A stretch of DNA of 64,000 nucleotides from Diospyros lotus (Eukaryota; Streptophyta; Magnoliopsida; Ericales; Ebenaceae). Positions 21,437-33,097 of this stretch are shown in pieces (within the stretch, counting starts at the first letter, position 1; each line of letters opens with the position of its first letter). Both the position numbers and the translations under genes were made by a program. Where the stretch lies: NCBI RefSeq assembly GCF_014633365.1, contig NC_068344.1:9749669-9813668 (forward strand). The letters are read 5' to 3'. The notes under the pieces are model-generated. The model saw nothing but the letters and a program-made list of their open reading frames with translations. It had not been told where the DNA came from and searched no databases.

Positions 21437-22156
21437 GGAGGCATTTGGTACCGAAGAAATTTTAAGATTTTTGAAAATGTTAGATTGAGAATCTATACTC
21501 CTATGTTTGGTATAATTTTTTTATAAAAAGAATTCTAGAAAATAGGATTCTTGGGAATGATTTTTAAGCAATTTTTCCATAAAAAGATTTTTATGGGGGT
21601 TGAGAATTTAAGTTTCTCATGGACTAAAGAATGTTTTTAACAAAAAAAAAAAAAACTAAAACACCCCTTATCTTTTTATAATCCTATGCAAACATATTAT
21701 ATATATGTAATATATTTATGTTATTTATTATAAAATATTATATATATTAAAGTATATATTCATACAAACATATATATATATATATTATGTATATATATTA
21801 TATATACACACACGTATATATATACATACATAATGTATAAAAAAATGACATTTTTTTGATTCTCTAATGATGTTGTGGGTCCTAATATTTTATATAGTAG
21901 AAGGAATTTATCTTTTTTAAACAAAAAAATCAATAAGGGTAATTTGGGAAAAAGAACATAATTTTTCAAGAATGTTGTATTTAAACCAAACATAAGAATG
22001 TAAAATTTTTAGAAAAGAATACTCAACATTTTTGAGAATATTTAAACCTAACCAAATATAGAATTGCATAAATCCTACGAGTCAAAGATTTCTAAGAGCA
22101 TTCTCAAAAATTATAAATCCCATGAATTTTAAAATTTCTTTCATACCAAATGCCCC
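21437..22156. mobile_element. Tourist-like MITE
   Basis: TAA lies on both sides (21434-21436 and 22157-22159). The left end GGAGGCATTTGGTACC matches the reverse complement of the right end, GGGGCATTTGGTATG. Both continue into 'gaaatttta'. The 720-base body is AT-rich, contains (TA)n near 21770-21825 and is mirrored around its centre ('ttctagaaaata' and 'aaaaatttt' tracts). A 77-codon minus frame is a low-complexity artefact. A PIF/Harbinger (Tourist) origin is inferred from the target duplication and terminus. Confidence 0.8.
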
Positions 22157-23238
22157 TAATGGTTAAGTGAAACCTATACCACTCAAAAGTTAGAGAGCAA
22201 AGGTAGAAAAGTTACAAGTGATAAGTACCTTTACCTCTTTGAGTTCCATTTTGGATCTCTTCTCACCTCTTCATATTTACCTTCATTTCTCTAAGAGTTC
22301 CATTTTCGATAATAATCTTCTTCTTGATTATTGTCGAATAAGAAGATTGAAGTTCCAACATACCTCTTATTGTAATACCTAAGAATTTTCAAAGGGCTCA
22401 AGAGTAACTTATCTTAGGGTAAAAATGCAATTTTCAAGTAAATTAAGGTTATAAAGTAATTTTAGTACAGTTATGAGCAATTGAATGACTGTAGGGAGTA
22501 CCCTAGAGCCAATATGTCTAAGAAAAATGATATGGTAATGACGAGCATATCAAGTCATGATTTATAGTATCGAAAGAAATTGGGTCAGAGACAATTTTCA
22601 GTACAACTATGATTTGGGCTAAAAATTGAATTGTTGTAGGAGACTTCTAGGAAATCAACAGAACCCCAAGGAAGTTCATATTTAGTATGTAGAATAACCC
22701 TTCAGTGGTTTTAGGTTGACACGAAAAGGTTTACGGTCAAAATATAGATTCAGGCTTAAGTGTAATTTCTTAATTTTGCTCGAGGAAGGTCGAAAAGACA
22801 TTATTCCCAAATCTTCGGGGATGAAATGAAAGGTATAGATCTTGAGGGTCGTAATGGAACTATTAGGAAGATCAAGGGCTTCAAGGAAATGACCAAAGTG
22901 GAAATGAAAATTTGTAGAGGGGTTAAAGTGTAATTTTTGCAACTTGAACAATGAGATGACTGCCATGGCCGACCAGCAACCTTGCTGGTCGCCGATTGTC
23001 GATTTTGGCCATGGGGAATCCAAGAGAGATGGTCGGGGATGTGTCTAGGCTAGGCTTGGGCCAACATTGACCGTGTGGTGGGATTTTGAAGATATTCGAC
23101 CAAACTTTTGGTCGAATTTTGAAAGCAATGCAATCTTGTTTTGTGGTCGGTTTCAGACACGATTGGGTCGATCTAGGAGAGGTAGAATCCTTAGAGGAAT
23201 CGGTTTGAGTAGCCTAGAACATTTGGAAGCTCGGGGCC

Positions 23239-23247
23239 TATAAATAG
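23239..23247 (+). promoter_or_regulatory. TATA box of the solo LTR
   Basis: TATAAATAG followed by 'agaagg' lies about 870 bases from the LTR start. It is at the position and in the context equivalent to the TATAAATAG of the full-length relative (minus strand, 46663-46671). Transcription would run to the right. Confidence 0.6.
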
Positions 23248-24936
23248 AGAAGGCCGAATGCTTTGAAAAATTAGACTCTTAGATCCGAGAGTTTGAGAAG
23301 AAATTGAGGGAAAGGGATAAGGGGCTTTTGGTCCCCATGTTCAAAGGAGCATTTTTGAAAAATTTGAGCAATTTTCGTTGAGAGATGAGGGAGATATGAA
23401 GCTTCGATGGAAAATCGAGTTTCGCCGAAAAACTGATTTGAGCATTCAGAAAATAGCTTTGATCAAGGAATTTGAAGCTATAATCCTATAGAGAATGAAG
23501 AGAAGAAGGCATAAGTTCAAACGGAAGGCAAAACGGAGCTTGAACGAGGGAGAAATCATTGAAAAACCAGGTTGGATGTAGCTGTTGGCGAAGCTAGATG
23601 TTAAAGATGACTGGCACGTGTGATACACGCGCCATCCAACAGTCACAAAAGGGGGCGCGTGGGTAGCATTGTGGTGACGCGTGAAGGCATGTGAGTGGCC
23701 AGAAAAATTGGGAAAAAATCTTAAAATTCTTAAAAAACGGAGATCTAGAGGGCTGTGCAAAAAAATTTGGTATTTGCCTTTCTAGTTTCTTGGTATCAGC
23801 AACGATTAGCCTTGTTATGTGTGCAAATGAAGCATCGAGGTAAGTTCTAGAATTTTCTTTTAAAGTTTTTAGAATATTATGAATTGTTGTGGAAAAAGAT
23901 TGGAGAAAATGCTTAAGAATGTATTTATTTGGAATATTAAGAGAAGAAAATGGGAGAAAAATAGAAGAAATCATGGAAAAATTATGAAAAATAGATATTT
24001 ATGTTCCTTTGAAATAAATATGGTGTTTAGGGATATTGTGGCTCGAGGTTAAGTGATTTTTAAGTTCGGCACAAAAATTGAGGTCGAGCACGCAAATCGA
24101 GGCGATGCACATTTTTTGAGGTGCTCTAAACTTCGTGCAAAAGGTAAGTGGTTCAACCCCAAAACCAGTTTTATGCATATGATTCTATCATATTGACATG
24201 CTATGTTATGTTATGCATCATGTAGAGTGCATTTACATGTATTGATAATGAATTATGCATATGTTCACAATGATATTATTAATCATTCAACGCATAAGGA
24301 TTTAGGATTAGAGACTGGCGTCGCTACTCTTCTAAGGGTGCATCCATACACCTCGACCTAATAATGAGACTGTTAAAATGGAAAGTAACAGTTAGGCGCG
24401 GTTGATTCAAACGAAAGAAATGATGTTATGTTGCATTACATACATGCATGAGATATGAATGATGTATCCTTACTTAGATGATACATCATCTAACTTGGAC
24501 TTTGCCCCTAGAATATTCAAACATTCCAGATGGAGATTGTAACAAAAACGAGGATGAATGAGGCATGATATGGCACTTAGCAAAGTGCAAAATGTAATGA
24601 TTAAGTGTTATGTAGCTCATGTGTTTAAGTTTTTCTATATCAAATTCTGAACGTTTTGAGAAATGATGATGTATAACCTTATTTATGGTTAATGATAAAG
24701 TTAGGGTTCGAGGCACGTGATGACGTGGTCGATGGATTCTACGTGTAGATTCGATGTTCTGCTTATTCATGAAGATTTGGTTATATTATGTTTCAAGTCA
24801 TATAGATTCGATGTATAACCTATGTTTTGTTGATGAAAAGTCTTGTATCATGGGATATGTCCAAAATGATCATGCATTATTAATATGGCTTGATGTATGC
24901 TTAGGTTTGATTCATGCTTCCACTATTGGTGAATAC

Positions 24937-26105
24937 TGTTAGAACAGTAGGTGTTATGGCACACACCAAGAGGGGGGGTGAATTGGATATTTTAAAAATC
25001 TTGATAGAAATTGAAAACTTTTTGACTTAATTGAGGTTTTAGTGATTTAAAACATAGAACATATAAAATGACAAATGTAAAGCAAGAAGAATAAATGAGA
25101 CAAATGATTTATAGTGGTTCGGCTTAAACCAAGCCTAATCCACTACCTTAGCTCTCACTAAGGATTTTAAAACAATTCACTAAAACCTCCTACTTACACA
25201 AGTAGGCCCTCTAGCTACACAAGCTAGGAAATACAACCTCCTACTTAAACCAAGTAGGCCCTCTAGCTACACAAGCTAGGAAAAACAAGAAGTATACAAT
25301 TGGAGAGAATCTAAGAGATGAATCTCTTAGTTACAATGTCTCTCAAAAATGATACAAGGCTTGAAATGAATAATTACAAGTGAAGATCAAAGCCTTGAAG
25401 AGAGAAAATTAAAGCACAGTAAATATAAATACAAATGTGTATATGATGTAAGCTCAAATAATTTTCTTTCCATCCATTAGCCTTCTCTTGATCATCCATG
25501 ACTTGTATTTATAGGCTTCCCAAAAGATTGAAGAGAAATGTAGCCGTTTGTGACCGTTGGAGTTGAAAAACTAGCCGTTGGAAGCTTTCTGTAAAAGATA
25601 TAGTCGACAGAAGAAAATGCATAGTTGACTATTTTTACAAATAAAACAGAACATAGTCGACAGACAAAAACGCATAGTCGACTATCTTATAACACAAAAA
25701 TCCCATAGTCGACAGATCCTTTTACATAGTCGACTATTGTAAAAATGTGAAGAAATTTTTGAATTCTAAGAACAAAAATAGTCGACAGATGAAAAGCCAT
25801 AGTCGACTATCCTTACATGATAGTCGACAGACTGAAAAATAGTCGACAGATGAAAACAGCATAGTCGACTATCCTTAAATATAGTCGACTATCCTTAACA
25901 GCATAGTCGACTATTCTCAGGCATAGTCAACAGAATGAAACACATAGTCGACTATCCTTTTTATAAAAACTGAAACGATAAATGATAACATGAAAAAGAA
26001 TATTTTGAATCATAAAATTCTTTAACATTGAAATCTCATAACTTTATTTCATCATCAAAATACAATTGTTTTTCATCATCAAAATTATATCAAGTGTAAA
26101 ACATC
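24937..26105 (-). mobile_element. SIRE-like Copia LTR nested in the solo LTR
   Basis: Gypsy LTR sequence stops at 24936 and resumes at about 26111 ('tatgatggttctc', 'aaattttgaaaat'), so the intervening 1.17 kb is an insertion. AATAC is present at 24932-24936 and 26106-26110. The left part 'aagagggggggtgaattgg' and 'atttatagtggttcggctt' are landmarks of SIRE/Maximus-type LTRs. Their orientation places the 5' end of this LTR at the right. A minus-strand TATA-like 'cctataaatac' lies near 25506-25516. The terminal dinucleotide on the right is uncertain by one base. Confidence 0.65.
25590..25960. repeat. ATAGTCGACTAT palindromic motif cluster
   Basis: More than a dozen copies of 'atagtcgac' occur within about 370 bases, alternating between the palindromic form ATAGTCGACTAT and the variant ATAGTCGACAG. 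They are spaced by short A-rich or 'ccttaaa' spacers. The cluster lies in the nested SIRE-like LTR, on the upstream side of its TATA-like sequence in the LTR's own orientation. Confidence 0.9.
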
Positions 26106-26267
26106 AATACTAGCCTAGCATTTATGATATATGATGGTTCTCATGCTAGGTAGGTAAATGAGAAATTTTGAAAATTAATATGATGTTAAGATTGTTTTAA
26201 GAAAAAAAAATATATTCAAATTTTTTTATGTTATAACATGGTCGAGAGAGTGGGGTGTTACACTTAT

Positions 26268-27046
26268 GCTCCAATTTAAAGTAAGGTTCAAATCCCTGTT
26301 AATCATGTAATTTTAAGACTATAAATGAAGTGTGATATTGATCAACCACTCATCATTTATTCACGCAATTTAGTATAATTAAATTTGTCCTCAAGTAGTT
26401 ACAATAATCTAAACACGAGTGCTAAAAAAATTGCATGAACCAAATGGCATTTAACATCCTTGCAACATCCATAATCCACTTGTTCAATCATTTAATACAA
26501 TGAAAGACACATATTTAACTGTTTTGTAACAAAATTAGCCTAAGTGTATAACTGATGACTCCTAGAGACCTTCTAAAAATATTAATAATCCACCAAAAGT
26601 CATGATGACCCCATGAATCAATCTACAAGAAATTATATTCTTATTAGATTCTATGTCTTGAATGATTAAATATAACTAATTAGGAAATTTATGGATGAAG
26701 AACAGTTATATCAATGACATTCTATGGCATGCATGGTGGTTTTCTCGACGATAGCTCTATGTCCAAGGATTACCCACTATTCATCTCAACTTGATTGCTT
26801 ATTAAAGCATTTTTGTCACCATAACTGTTATCACCAACATCACTTTGACCATGCCATTGTTTATTTATTAGATCAGACATATACCTTGTAGTGCTTGGGT
26901 TGTAAGTATAAATTAGGATTATTAGTTGATCAATTTTCTTGATACATCAAATAGTTAAAATTAATCAATTGTTACGAAATTGAATTCGTCAACCTCCAAG
27001 CCTAGATCTGTTATTCGTCAACCTTCAAGACATATGCCTTTCTTTA
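26268..27046. other. Unassigned sequence
   Basis: No domain or terminal repeat was recognised between the solo LTR and the Cassandra element. It is moderately AT-rich with no long open frame. Confidence 0.35.
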
Positions 27047-27150
27047 CTTTTTGTAATACCCCGAGAGCCCAGAGAAGTTAGAATATATCGAGGATAATGT
27101 AAGAAAGGAAACAACATCAGCTAGATATCTTTTGGGCTGAATGTTGGCAA

Positions 27151-27217
27151 AGAACTCCCAAGTTAAGCGTGCTTAACCTGGGGTAATCCAGGGATGGGTG
27201 ACCCCCCTGGGAAGTTC
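27151..27217 (+). promoter_or_regulatory. 5S rRNA-derived pol III promoter, LTR 1
   Basis: AGAACTCCCAAGTTAAGCGT closely follows the plant 5S rRNA A-box region. GGATGGGTGACCCCCCTGGG at 27192-27211 follows the C-box. The intermediate part is diverged. In Cassandra these boxes can recruit RNA polymerase III. Here the 5' half of the 5S gene is not recognisable, so this is not a 5S rRNA gene. Confidence 0.85.
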
Positions 27218-27587
27218 GTGTAGGGTCCATCAGGGTAAGTTGTTTCGGTTCTTCCTATCGCTCGAGCGGGATGTTACAAATGGTATCAGAGCCGACCCCC
27301 GAGCCTCTGAGCGCGGTGGTGGGGCAAACCTCAGCGAGGAGGCTGAGTCCCGAGGGGGGTGTGAGGCTCCTATGGGGGGTGCGTGTAGGCACCTTAGGCG
27401 AATCCCACATCGGCCATGCACGGGGGGAGATCTGGGACCAGTTGTAAGGTCGCATGACGAGGACGTCATGTGCTTAAGGGGGGGAGAATGTAATACCCTG
27501 AGAGCCCAGAGAAGTTAGAATATATCGAGGATAGTGTAAGAAAGGAAACAACACCAGTTGGATACCTTTTGGGCTGAATGTTGGCAA

Positions 27588-27654
27588 AGAACTCCCAAGT
27601 TAAGTGTGCTTAACTTGGGGTAATCCAGGGATGGGTGACCCCCCTGGGAAGTTC
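27588..27654 (+). promoter_or_regulatory. 5S rRNA-derived pol III promoter, LTR 2
   Basis: This is the same segment in the second LTR (AGAACTCCCAAGTTAAGTGT, then GGATGGGTGACCCCCCTGGG at 27629-27648). One A-box base differs from LTR 1 (GCGTG to GTGTG). The two LTRs are otherwise very similar, suggesting a fairly young insertion. Confidence 0.85.
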
Positions 27655-27719
27655 GTGTAGGCCCATCAGGGTAAGTTGTTCCGATTTTTCCTATCGCTCG
27701 AGCGGGATGTTACACTTTT

Positions 27720-28859
27720 TGTGTGTGAAAGACTACTGAAGATGGGTGAATTTGATGTTTTGAATATTTTTGTGATTATTAAAATATCTTGAGAAATAAA
27801 TGATATAATAAAGTTATTTAAAAAAAATAACTTTTTTAAACTACAAATAGATGCAGCAGGGGATGGAACATGCATGAATGATTATACATACAACAAACAA
27901 GATCTTTAAAAAATGATTTGAGAAAATTTTATGCATTTGATAAGTTTATATATGAAAATATTAATATAACGATGTATACATTTAAGAAATAACATAAGAG
28001 ACATTTTTGGAAAGATAGAAATTAGTTTGAAATGCATGAAATAAACATATGCAATGAGAAATTACTACCTGGTCAAGTTGTCCCTCTCGTAATAATGCCT
28101 TTACCAACTTATCAATTGGTTTCAATCCCTTATGTTCTTCTAGTCCCTCTAAGATAAAGCTTGTGGCTACTTCATGCTGTTGGCATGTTTCCACTGTTTC
28201 CCCTAACTTGGGGTTCAACCCCCACCTAGGCTCTCTGTTTTCCATTGGTTTCCCTTCTAACTTGGGTTGAAACCTATTCTTGAGCCTAGGGATGGCAATG
28301 AGAGAAGCCAAATAACATTCCCAAGTTGCCTATTGATCCCTCTTACTTATCTAATTTCATTTGGTATGGGAAACTTCATCACCATATGATAAGTGCTTGG
28401 CATGGGAATGCATATAGATTAGACCGCCCTTAATATCATGTTGTATGTTGAGAGGAGGTCAGCCACCAAGAAGTTAAGTACCACATATACCTTTTGGGAG
28501 TTATTTCTATTGTTAAGGGTAATTGGATAAGCCTTTCAACATGAACCACACTTCTCTATCGAGCCCGATTAATAACACTCAACTCAGCTTGAGTTACTTT
28601 TATAGTTATGTCAAGGAAAAGTCTCTTGTACAAGATTTCAGAGGAGTGGTAAAGTCTTCTTAGTTCCTACTTTCCAAACATGATAGAGATGATTAGGGCA
28701 GTGTTGTAGTTGGGATGTGTTGTGTCATGGGTAAAAGCCCATTAAAAGACAAAAAAGCCTGGAAGTCTAAAATAATCTTTTTGGGCTAAAAGGTGTAAAT
28801 TTTTCATATGTGGGGGGTCCCACACAAACGTACAAGCTAGATTATTTACATATCATTGC
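27720..28859. other. Unassigned sequence with one open minus frame
   Basis: A 109-codon minus frame (27982-28311) has a hydrophilic, gag-like or linker-like composition (KPMENREPRWGLNPKL, EGLEEHKGLKP) but no recognisable motif. Its context of retroelement debris suggests a decayed element interior. No other feature is seen to 28859. Confidence 0.25.
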
Positions 28860-29245
28860 CCATGAATATAGGGAGAAAACCTTGGTGTTGTGGTTTCCTA
28901 GAACCCTATGAATCTAGGAGTGTATCTAGTTTCTAATGTGAATTAGGGAGAAAATCTTGGTGAGATTGGTTAGTGAAGCCTCAAGGGTGGTTAGACATTG
29001 GAAGAGTGGAGTAGGTGTGTCTAGAAACACTAAACCACTATAAATTGTCTTTTGCCTCATTTTATTTACTATTGTTATATCTTGTGGCTTGCATAAACTA
29101 TCAATCACGAATACTATTCATATATATTTGTTAAATATATTTTCTAATAAATCATTAATCAAGAATCCTCTTTAAAATTACTAAAAATTTTAATCACTTA
29201 ATTTACCCCCCTCTTGAGTGGCCATACCCTAAGGGACCAATATTT
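28860..29245 (+). repeat. SIRE-like LTR fragment (3' part)
   Basis: The reverse complement of this block aligns collinearly with 47985-48360. Shared strings are 'tatggccactcaagagggg', 'taaatt', 'attcttgattaat', 'cacaagatataa', 'aatttatagtggtt' and the 'tccactct' stretch. It is therefore the same LTR family in plus orientation, ending near 29245. No primer site follows it, so it is a solo or truncated copy. Confidence 0.65.
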
Positions 29246-29987
29246 ACCCCTAAAAGAGATCATTTCACCTTGATGGGGCCTCTTAGAGCTTAGTCAAGGT
29301 GTGCAATAGAGGTTGAAGCTCAACCCAATGCTCCTTTTAGGCATAGATTAAGTAACCCAGAAATGGAAGATTAGTAGCTATTGTAGCTCCAACAATTTCT
29401 TCCATTCTCACCTTGGTGGAGTAGTGATTGGATCATTCTTTAGGAATGATCTTGAATCTTAGAAGGGCTCATTCTCTTTCTTTTTGTCTTTCTGGGGCAA
29501 TCTTCTCCCTTGCCCACAAAATTGCTAAGGAAACCTTAGTTAATCAACTATTGAATCTCTTTTCTAAGTTGTTGACAATCCTCCGTGTTGTGCTTATGGT
29601 CTTATTGGAAGCAACAATACTTATTCCAATTTCTCTTGTGGGTAGGTGTTCTCAATGGATAAGCCCTTCGGACATAGTCCTTATCTTTTATGGCTATCAA
29701 TATATCCATTCAATCATTCTTTAGTAGAGTAAAAGGAATTAAACATTTTTTGACTTTTTCCATACCTAATTGATCTTGAGCTATTACCTTAGATCATTTT
29801 TCGTTTGATCTAAAGGTTGCTTGGGATTTTTTTCTTTCATATGAGGTTGCTCAACCCTCTTTGCCTTCAAATCACCTTCTCAACATTGATGTATTTGTGC
29901 GCTCGACTAAGGATCTTAGCGAAAAGTCTTTAGCGTGCCTTCACTAAGGACTACATAAAAAGACCTGCTCTCAAGTCTCAACCCATT
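29246..29987. other. Decayed retroelement interior
   Basis: This lies between the SIRE-like LTR fragment and the gag remnant. A 98-codon plus frame at 29428-29724 shows no known motif. It is probably the continuation of the same decayed gypsy interior, but nothing specific can be identified. Confidence 0.3.
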
Positions 29988-30140
29988 TTAGAATGCCACT
30001 ATAGTAATCTTCTGAGCAACATCTTCAATGCTCATGACTTCTTTACTGAACTGAGTGAAAAATTCCTTCAATGACTCCACTTAATTCTACTTAATTTTAA
30101 CTAAGGCCATCGAGGAGTTGCAATAATGCTTTAAAGGTGC
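29988..30140 (-). pseudogene. Gypsy gag remnant
   Basis: Minus-strand translation gives VESLKEFFTQFSKEVMSIED followed by VAQKITIVAF and a stop at 29988-29990. The 'SLKEFFTQFSK' pattern matches the retrotransposon Gag core (SFxELxxxFxxQF). Upstream the frame is broken by stops near 30090. It is a short relic of a gypsy element whose ends could not be placed. Confidence 0.5.
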
Positions 30141-31114
30141 AAAGTGGACTGGGAAACAAGTTTTTAATTGCTCAAAGTTGAGGGTTGAGTGATGGGGGAG
30201 GTTTTGCGTGTGGCGCCTCCGATCCAACCTCTGAGCTGCCACAGTAACCCACGATTACAACCACGACCACTACCTGAATTTGAAGGATGGTTATGCCCCA
30301 AATGGTTAGGGTACCTTAGGTGAGATCCAGGTTTCACCGCCTTCGCTAGTCGATAACTCGAGCCCTAAAATAAAATAGGCAAAGAATGACACTCGAATCT
30401 CAATCGAGCTGCACGCTTGGAATCTCAGAGCTATTACAAAGGCATGTTGAGGTCATGGAAACAAACTTACATAAAACCCATTATTTTCCAACAAATAGTA
30501 AAAAATCTTAACCTTTGCTTCTTACTTGTTCACCTCTCACAAACTTATTACAAACAAAAAATACAACTATATAACCCATGTCCCAAATGATAGAATAAGC
30601 AATTATACTGAACTTCAACCATTGGCAACTAGGTTGCTCGGAGCAAGATAACATCTCGGCCCTTCATTAGCATCCAATGGTGATGTATCCACCACCACTG
30701 TCTTTTCCTTACTATGTTCTGGCTATCTATAGGGGGGAGAGTCTTAAGACTCAATAAAGGCATTATGTAACATAGCAAATCACAGTTCGTAACAAACATA
30801 TAAAAACATGAAATGAATCATACATATAGACCTGTCCACCTCATCCATCCTGAACTCTTAGTGGCCCCATATGATTTCCCATGAACCTTAACACGAGCTT
30901 TGTTTGGTCCCCAAAATCCATAGCTTCATGCCTAGACACTCCCCTGTCATCATATGCAAGTCAAAAGAATTATGTAAATAGGTAAACTAAAACTAACTTC
31001 CATCAAATTTTAACCTTCTCGTACTTGTTCTTTAATCACACTTGCTGCTTACTTCTCCCAACTCTCACTTTCACACATCTTGATTTATTCTCCACATCCA
31101 CATATTTATAGACA
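30141..31114. other. Unassigned sequence
   Basis: Mixed-composition sequence without recognisable domains. It may be LTR debris of another family. No terminal repeats were found. Confidence 0.3.
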
Positions 31115-32692
31115 TCTTGTGTAATGCCTCGCTTTTCAAGCGCGTCATAACTTGGGATAATTTTGGGACAATAAATTTTTTTCCTTTCGAACTAATACTA
31201 AACCACATCATTCCTCGTATCCATCCCAAAATTTCCATACATTTATCTCTAAAGAGAATCATCATATACATCTATTGCGGAAGCTAGAATCGAACCTGAC
31301 ATTTTAACATTAATCATAAATCAATTCTTACATCACCGCTTCTCGAACTTAATCCCAATCCAAGGCTATTCATCAATGGAACACAAGTTCCTCAACATGA
31401 CTTAAAACATAACATAAGTTCTCCATTAACATTAATAGATAACATACATCCTCGACTAACATTAATCCTACCAAGAGTTAGACATCATCATCAACCATAA
31501 GGTTATACATCATCATTCCTCAAACGTCAATCATAAATCATATATATCTTACATCATGGACTTTCAAAATGTTCAGATTTCAAAGTAGCAGAACTTAAAC
31601 ACATGGACTACATTACATACATTCATCTCATCATTCATTCATCATACACTTTGCTAAGTGCCATTTCATGCCTCATTCATCATCGTTCCTGCTACAATCT
31701 CTATTTGGAACGTTTGAATATTCCAAGAGCAAAACCCAAGTTAGATGATGAATCATCTAAGTAAGGGTACAAAATCATTTTCATGCATGAATGCAAAATG
31801 TCCTCATTCATTTTCGATTTGAGTCGATCGCACCCAACTACTGCTCCCCATTTTTACAACCCCATTTTCGGGCCGAGGTGTATGGGTGCACCCTTTGGTA
31901 GAGCAGTGGCGCCAATCCATAATCCCAAACCCTTATGCGATGCATGATCAATAATATCATCGTGAATGTATGCACATTTTATCATCAATACATCTAAATA
32001 CAATCTACATGACATATTCACATCAAGACATAACAATATGATAAAATTGTTAACATAAAATTGGGTTTTGGGTTGAACCACTTGCAAACCAAGCATTTTC
32101 CATAAAACTAAATCTATTTGGGAAGTACCACTTACCTCATTCGCATCTCATAACATCTTGATTCTCGTGCCAGGATTCTAACATACTCAATTTGAATCCT
32201 TAACATACCATGGCCATCGCATTTATTCAATAAATCAATATTCTATTTCTTTCCTAATTTCCCTATATTTCTTCATATTTTTCCTCAATAAATCCATTCT
32301 AAATATTTCTCAAATATTTTTCAAATATTTTTCTATAGCAATTCATAAAATAACTTTCCTAATTTTCTAGGGAATTTTACTTACCTTAAATTAGATTCTT
32401 AGGCTTCCTCGGTATGCGTGCCCTGACCTTAAAATGCATGACCGACCTCGATTGCCGCACAAATTCTTGATTCTCGCTCACCACCTCGATTCTCATGCAT
32501 TATCTCAATTTTTGTGCATTACCTCGATACTCGTGCCCAGCCTTGATTTTCGTGCCAAAACCATTTTTCTTGCCAAAATCTATGGAATATTAATAAACCT
32601 CAATTTCCTATTTTTCTAGGATTTTTCTTCATATTTTTCCTATTTTTCCCATTTTTGTTTTTCTCTTTTCTTTTCTTTTTTTGTTCCTTCTC

Positions 32693-33097
32693 CTATTCAT
32701 CTTCTTCTTCACGGCTCCTGCTACCTGCAACGAATAGAGCTTCAACAAGCTCATCCACCATGCCTAGCCACTGCACGCCGCCACTACGTATGCACACACC
32801 GTCGCCGACCGCACCACGACTGCTGTCGCGAGCCGCCATGACCGCAATCTCCCCTACCTCGCTTATCCAACTGTTGGAGTTCACGGCCATGGCCACTACC
32901 TCAGCCTCAGCTACTCCTTTTTGGTGCACAACGTCGCCGAGAGTTGCCTCTCGCGCTGCTGTTGCTGCTTTGCTCGGCTGCTTGCTGCCATCATCCCTGA
33001 AAACGACCGCCATTGCACAGCAGCTTAAAGCTGCTTGCTGCCACTGCCATGGCTGAAATCGACCCAAGCTCTCACGAGCTCTCTCTCTTTCTCTCAT
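32693..33097 (-). CDS. LTR-internal open frame, 134 residues
   Basis: This minus-strand frame begins at 33097, downstream of the LTR TATA box (about 33257-33265, minus strand). It encodes an Ala/Val/Glu-rich, low-complexity-leaning protein (MAVVFRDDGSKQPSKAA, EVVAMAVNSNSWISEVGEI). A shorter version is open in the 5' LTR at 46199-46417 (MAIVLGDDGSKQHSE, AMAVNSSSWIREVGEV). Frame and many residues are shared between the LTRs. LTR pairs share sequence by descent anyway, so this is weak evidence of function. No domain was recognised. It may be a leader-encoded peptide or a by-product of GC-rich R/U5 sequence. Confidence 0.25.
   Translation of the reverse strand: MRERERARESLGRFQPWQWQQAALSCCAMAVVFRDDGSKQPSKAATAAREATLGDVVHQKGVAEAEVVAMAVNSNSWISEVGEIAVMAARDSSRGAVGDGVCIRSGGVQWLGMVDELVEALFVAGSRSREEEDE

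Larger units (their letters stand above)
22371..26262 (+). mobile_element. Solo LTR of the long-LTR gypsy family
   Basis: It starts TGTAATACCTAAG at 22371 and ends GGGGTGTTACA at 26262, flanked by CTTAT on both sides (22366-22370 and 26263-26267). Internal order matches the LTRs of the element at 31120-47428 in opposite orientation, including 'ggctcaagagtaa', 'tcaacagaacc', the TATA region, 'gaatattcaaac' and 'gaatgaggcatga'. There is no primer site or internal domain, so it formed by recombination between two LTRs. A second LTR-like insertion interrupts it at 24937-26105. Frames inside it on the minus strand (22682-23974) are not recognised proteins. Confidence 0.85.
27052..27714 (+). mobile_element. 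Cassandra: Cassandra TRIM retrotransposon
   Basis: This is a complete miniature LTR element. LTR 1 (27052-27278, 227 bases) starts TGTAATACCCCGAGAG and ends GGGATGTTACA. The primer site TGGTATCAGAGC (initiator-Met tRNA) follows at 27281-27292. A 210-base non-coding internal region ends in the purine tract GGGGGGGAGAA. LTR 2 (27489-27714) follows directly. CTTTT flanks both ends (27047-27051 and 27715-27719). Both LTRs carry 5S rRNA-derived sequence, the defining trait of Cassandra. It encodes no protein and depends on other elements for mobility. Short frames at 27198-27518 are chance. Confidence 0.95.

Noticed and set aside
22682..23974. Minus frames of 104-126 codons
   Set aside because: They lie inside the plus-oriented solo LTR and are not preserved in the LTRs of the full-length relative.
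25590..25960. CRISPR-like regular repeats (ATAGTCGACTAT)
   Set aside because: Spacing is irregular, the motif is palindromic and only 9-12 bases, and it lies in an LTR.
27141..27222. A 5S rRNA gene
   Set aside because: Only the A-box to C-box half resembles 5S, the sequence sits in both LTRs of a TRIM, and the internal part is diverged.
27198..27518. A 106-codon plus frame and minus counterparts
   Set aside because: They cross LTR, primer site and internal region of the non-coding Cassandra element.
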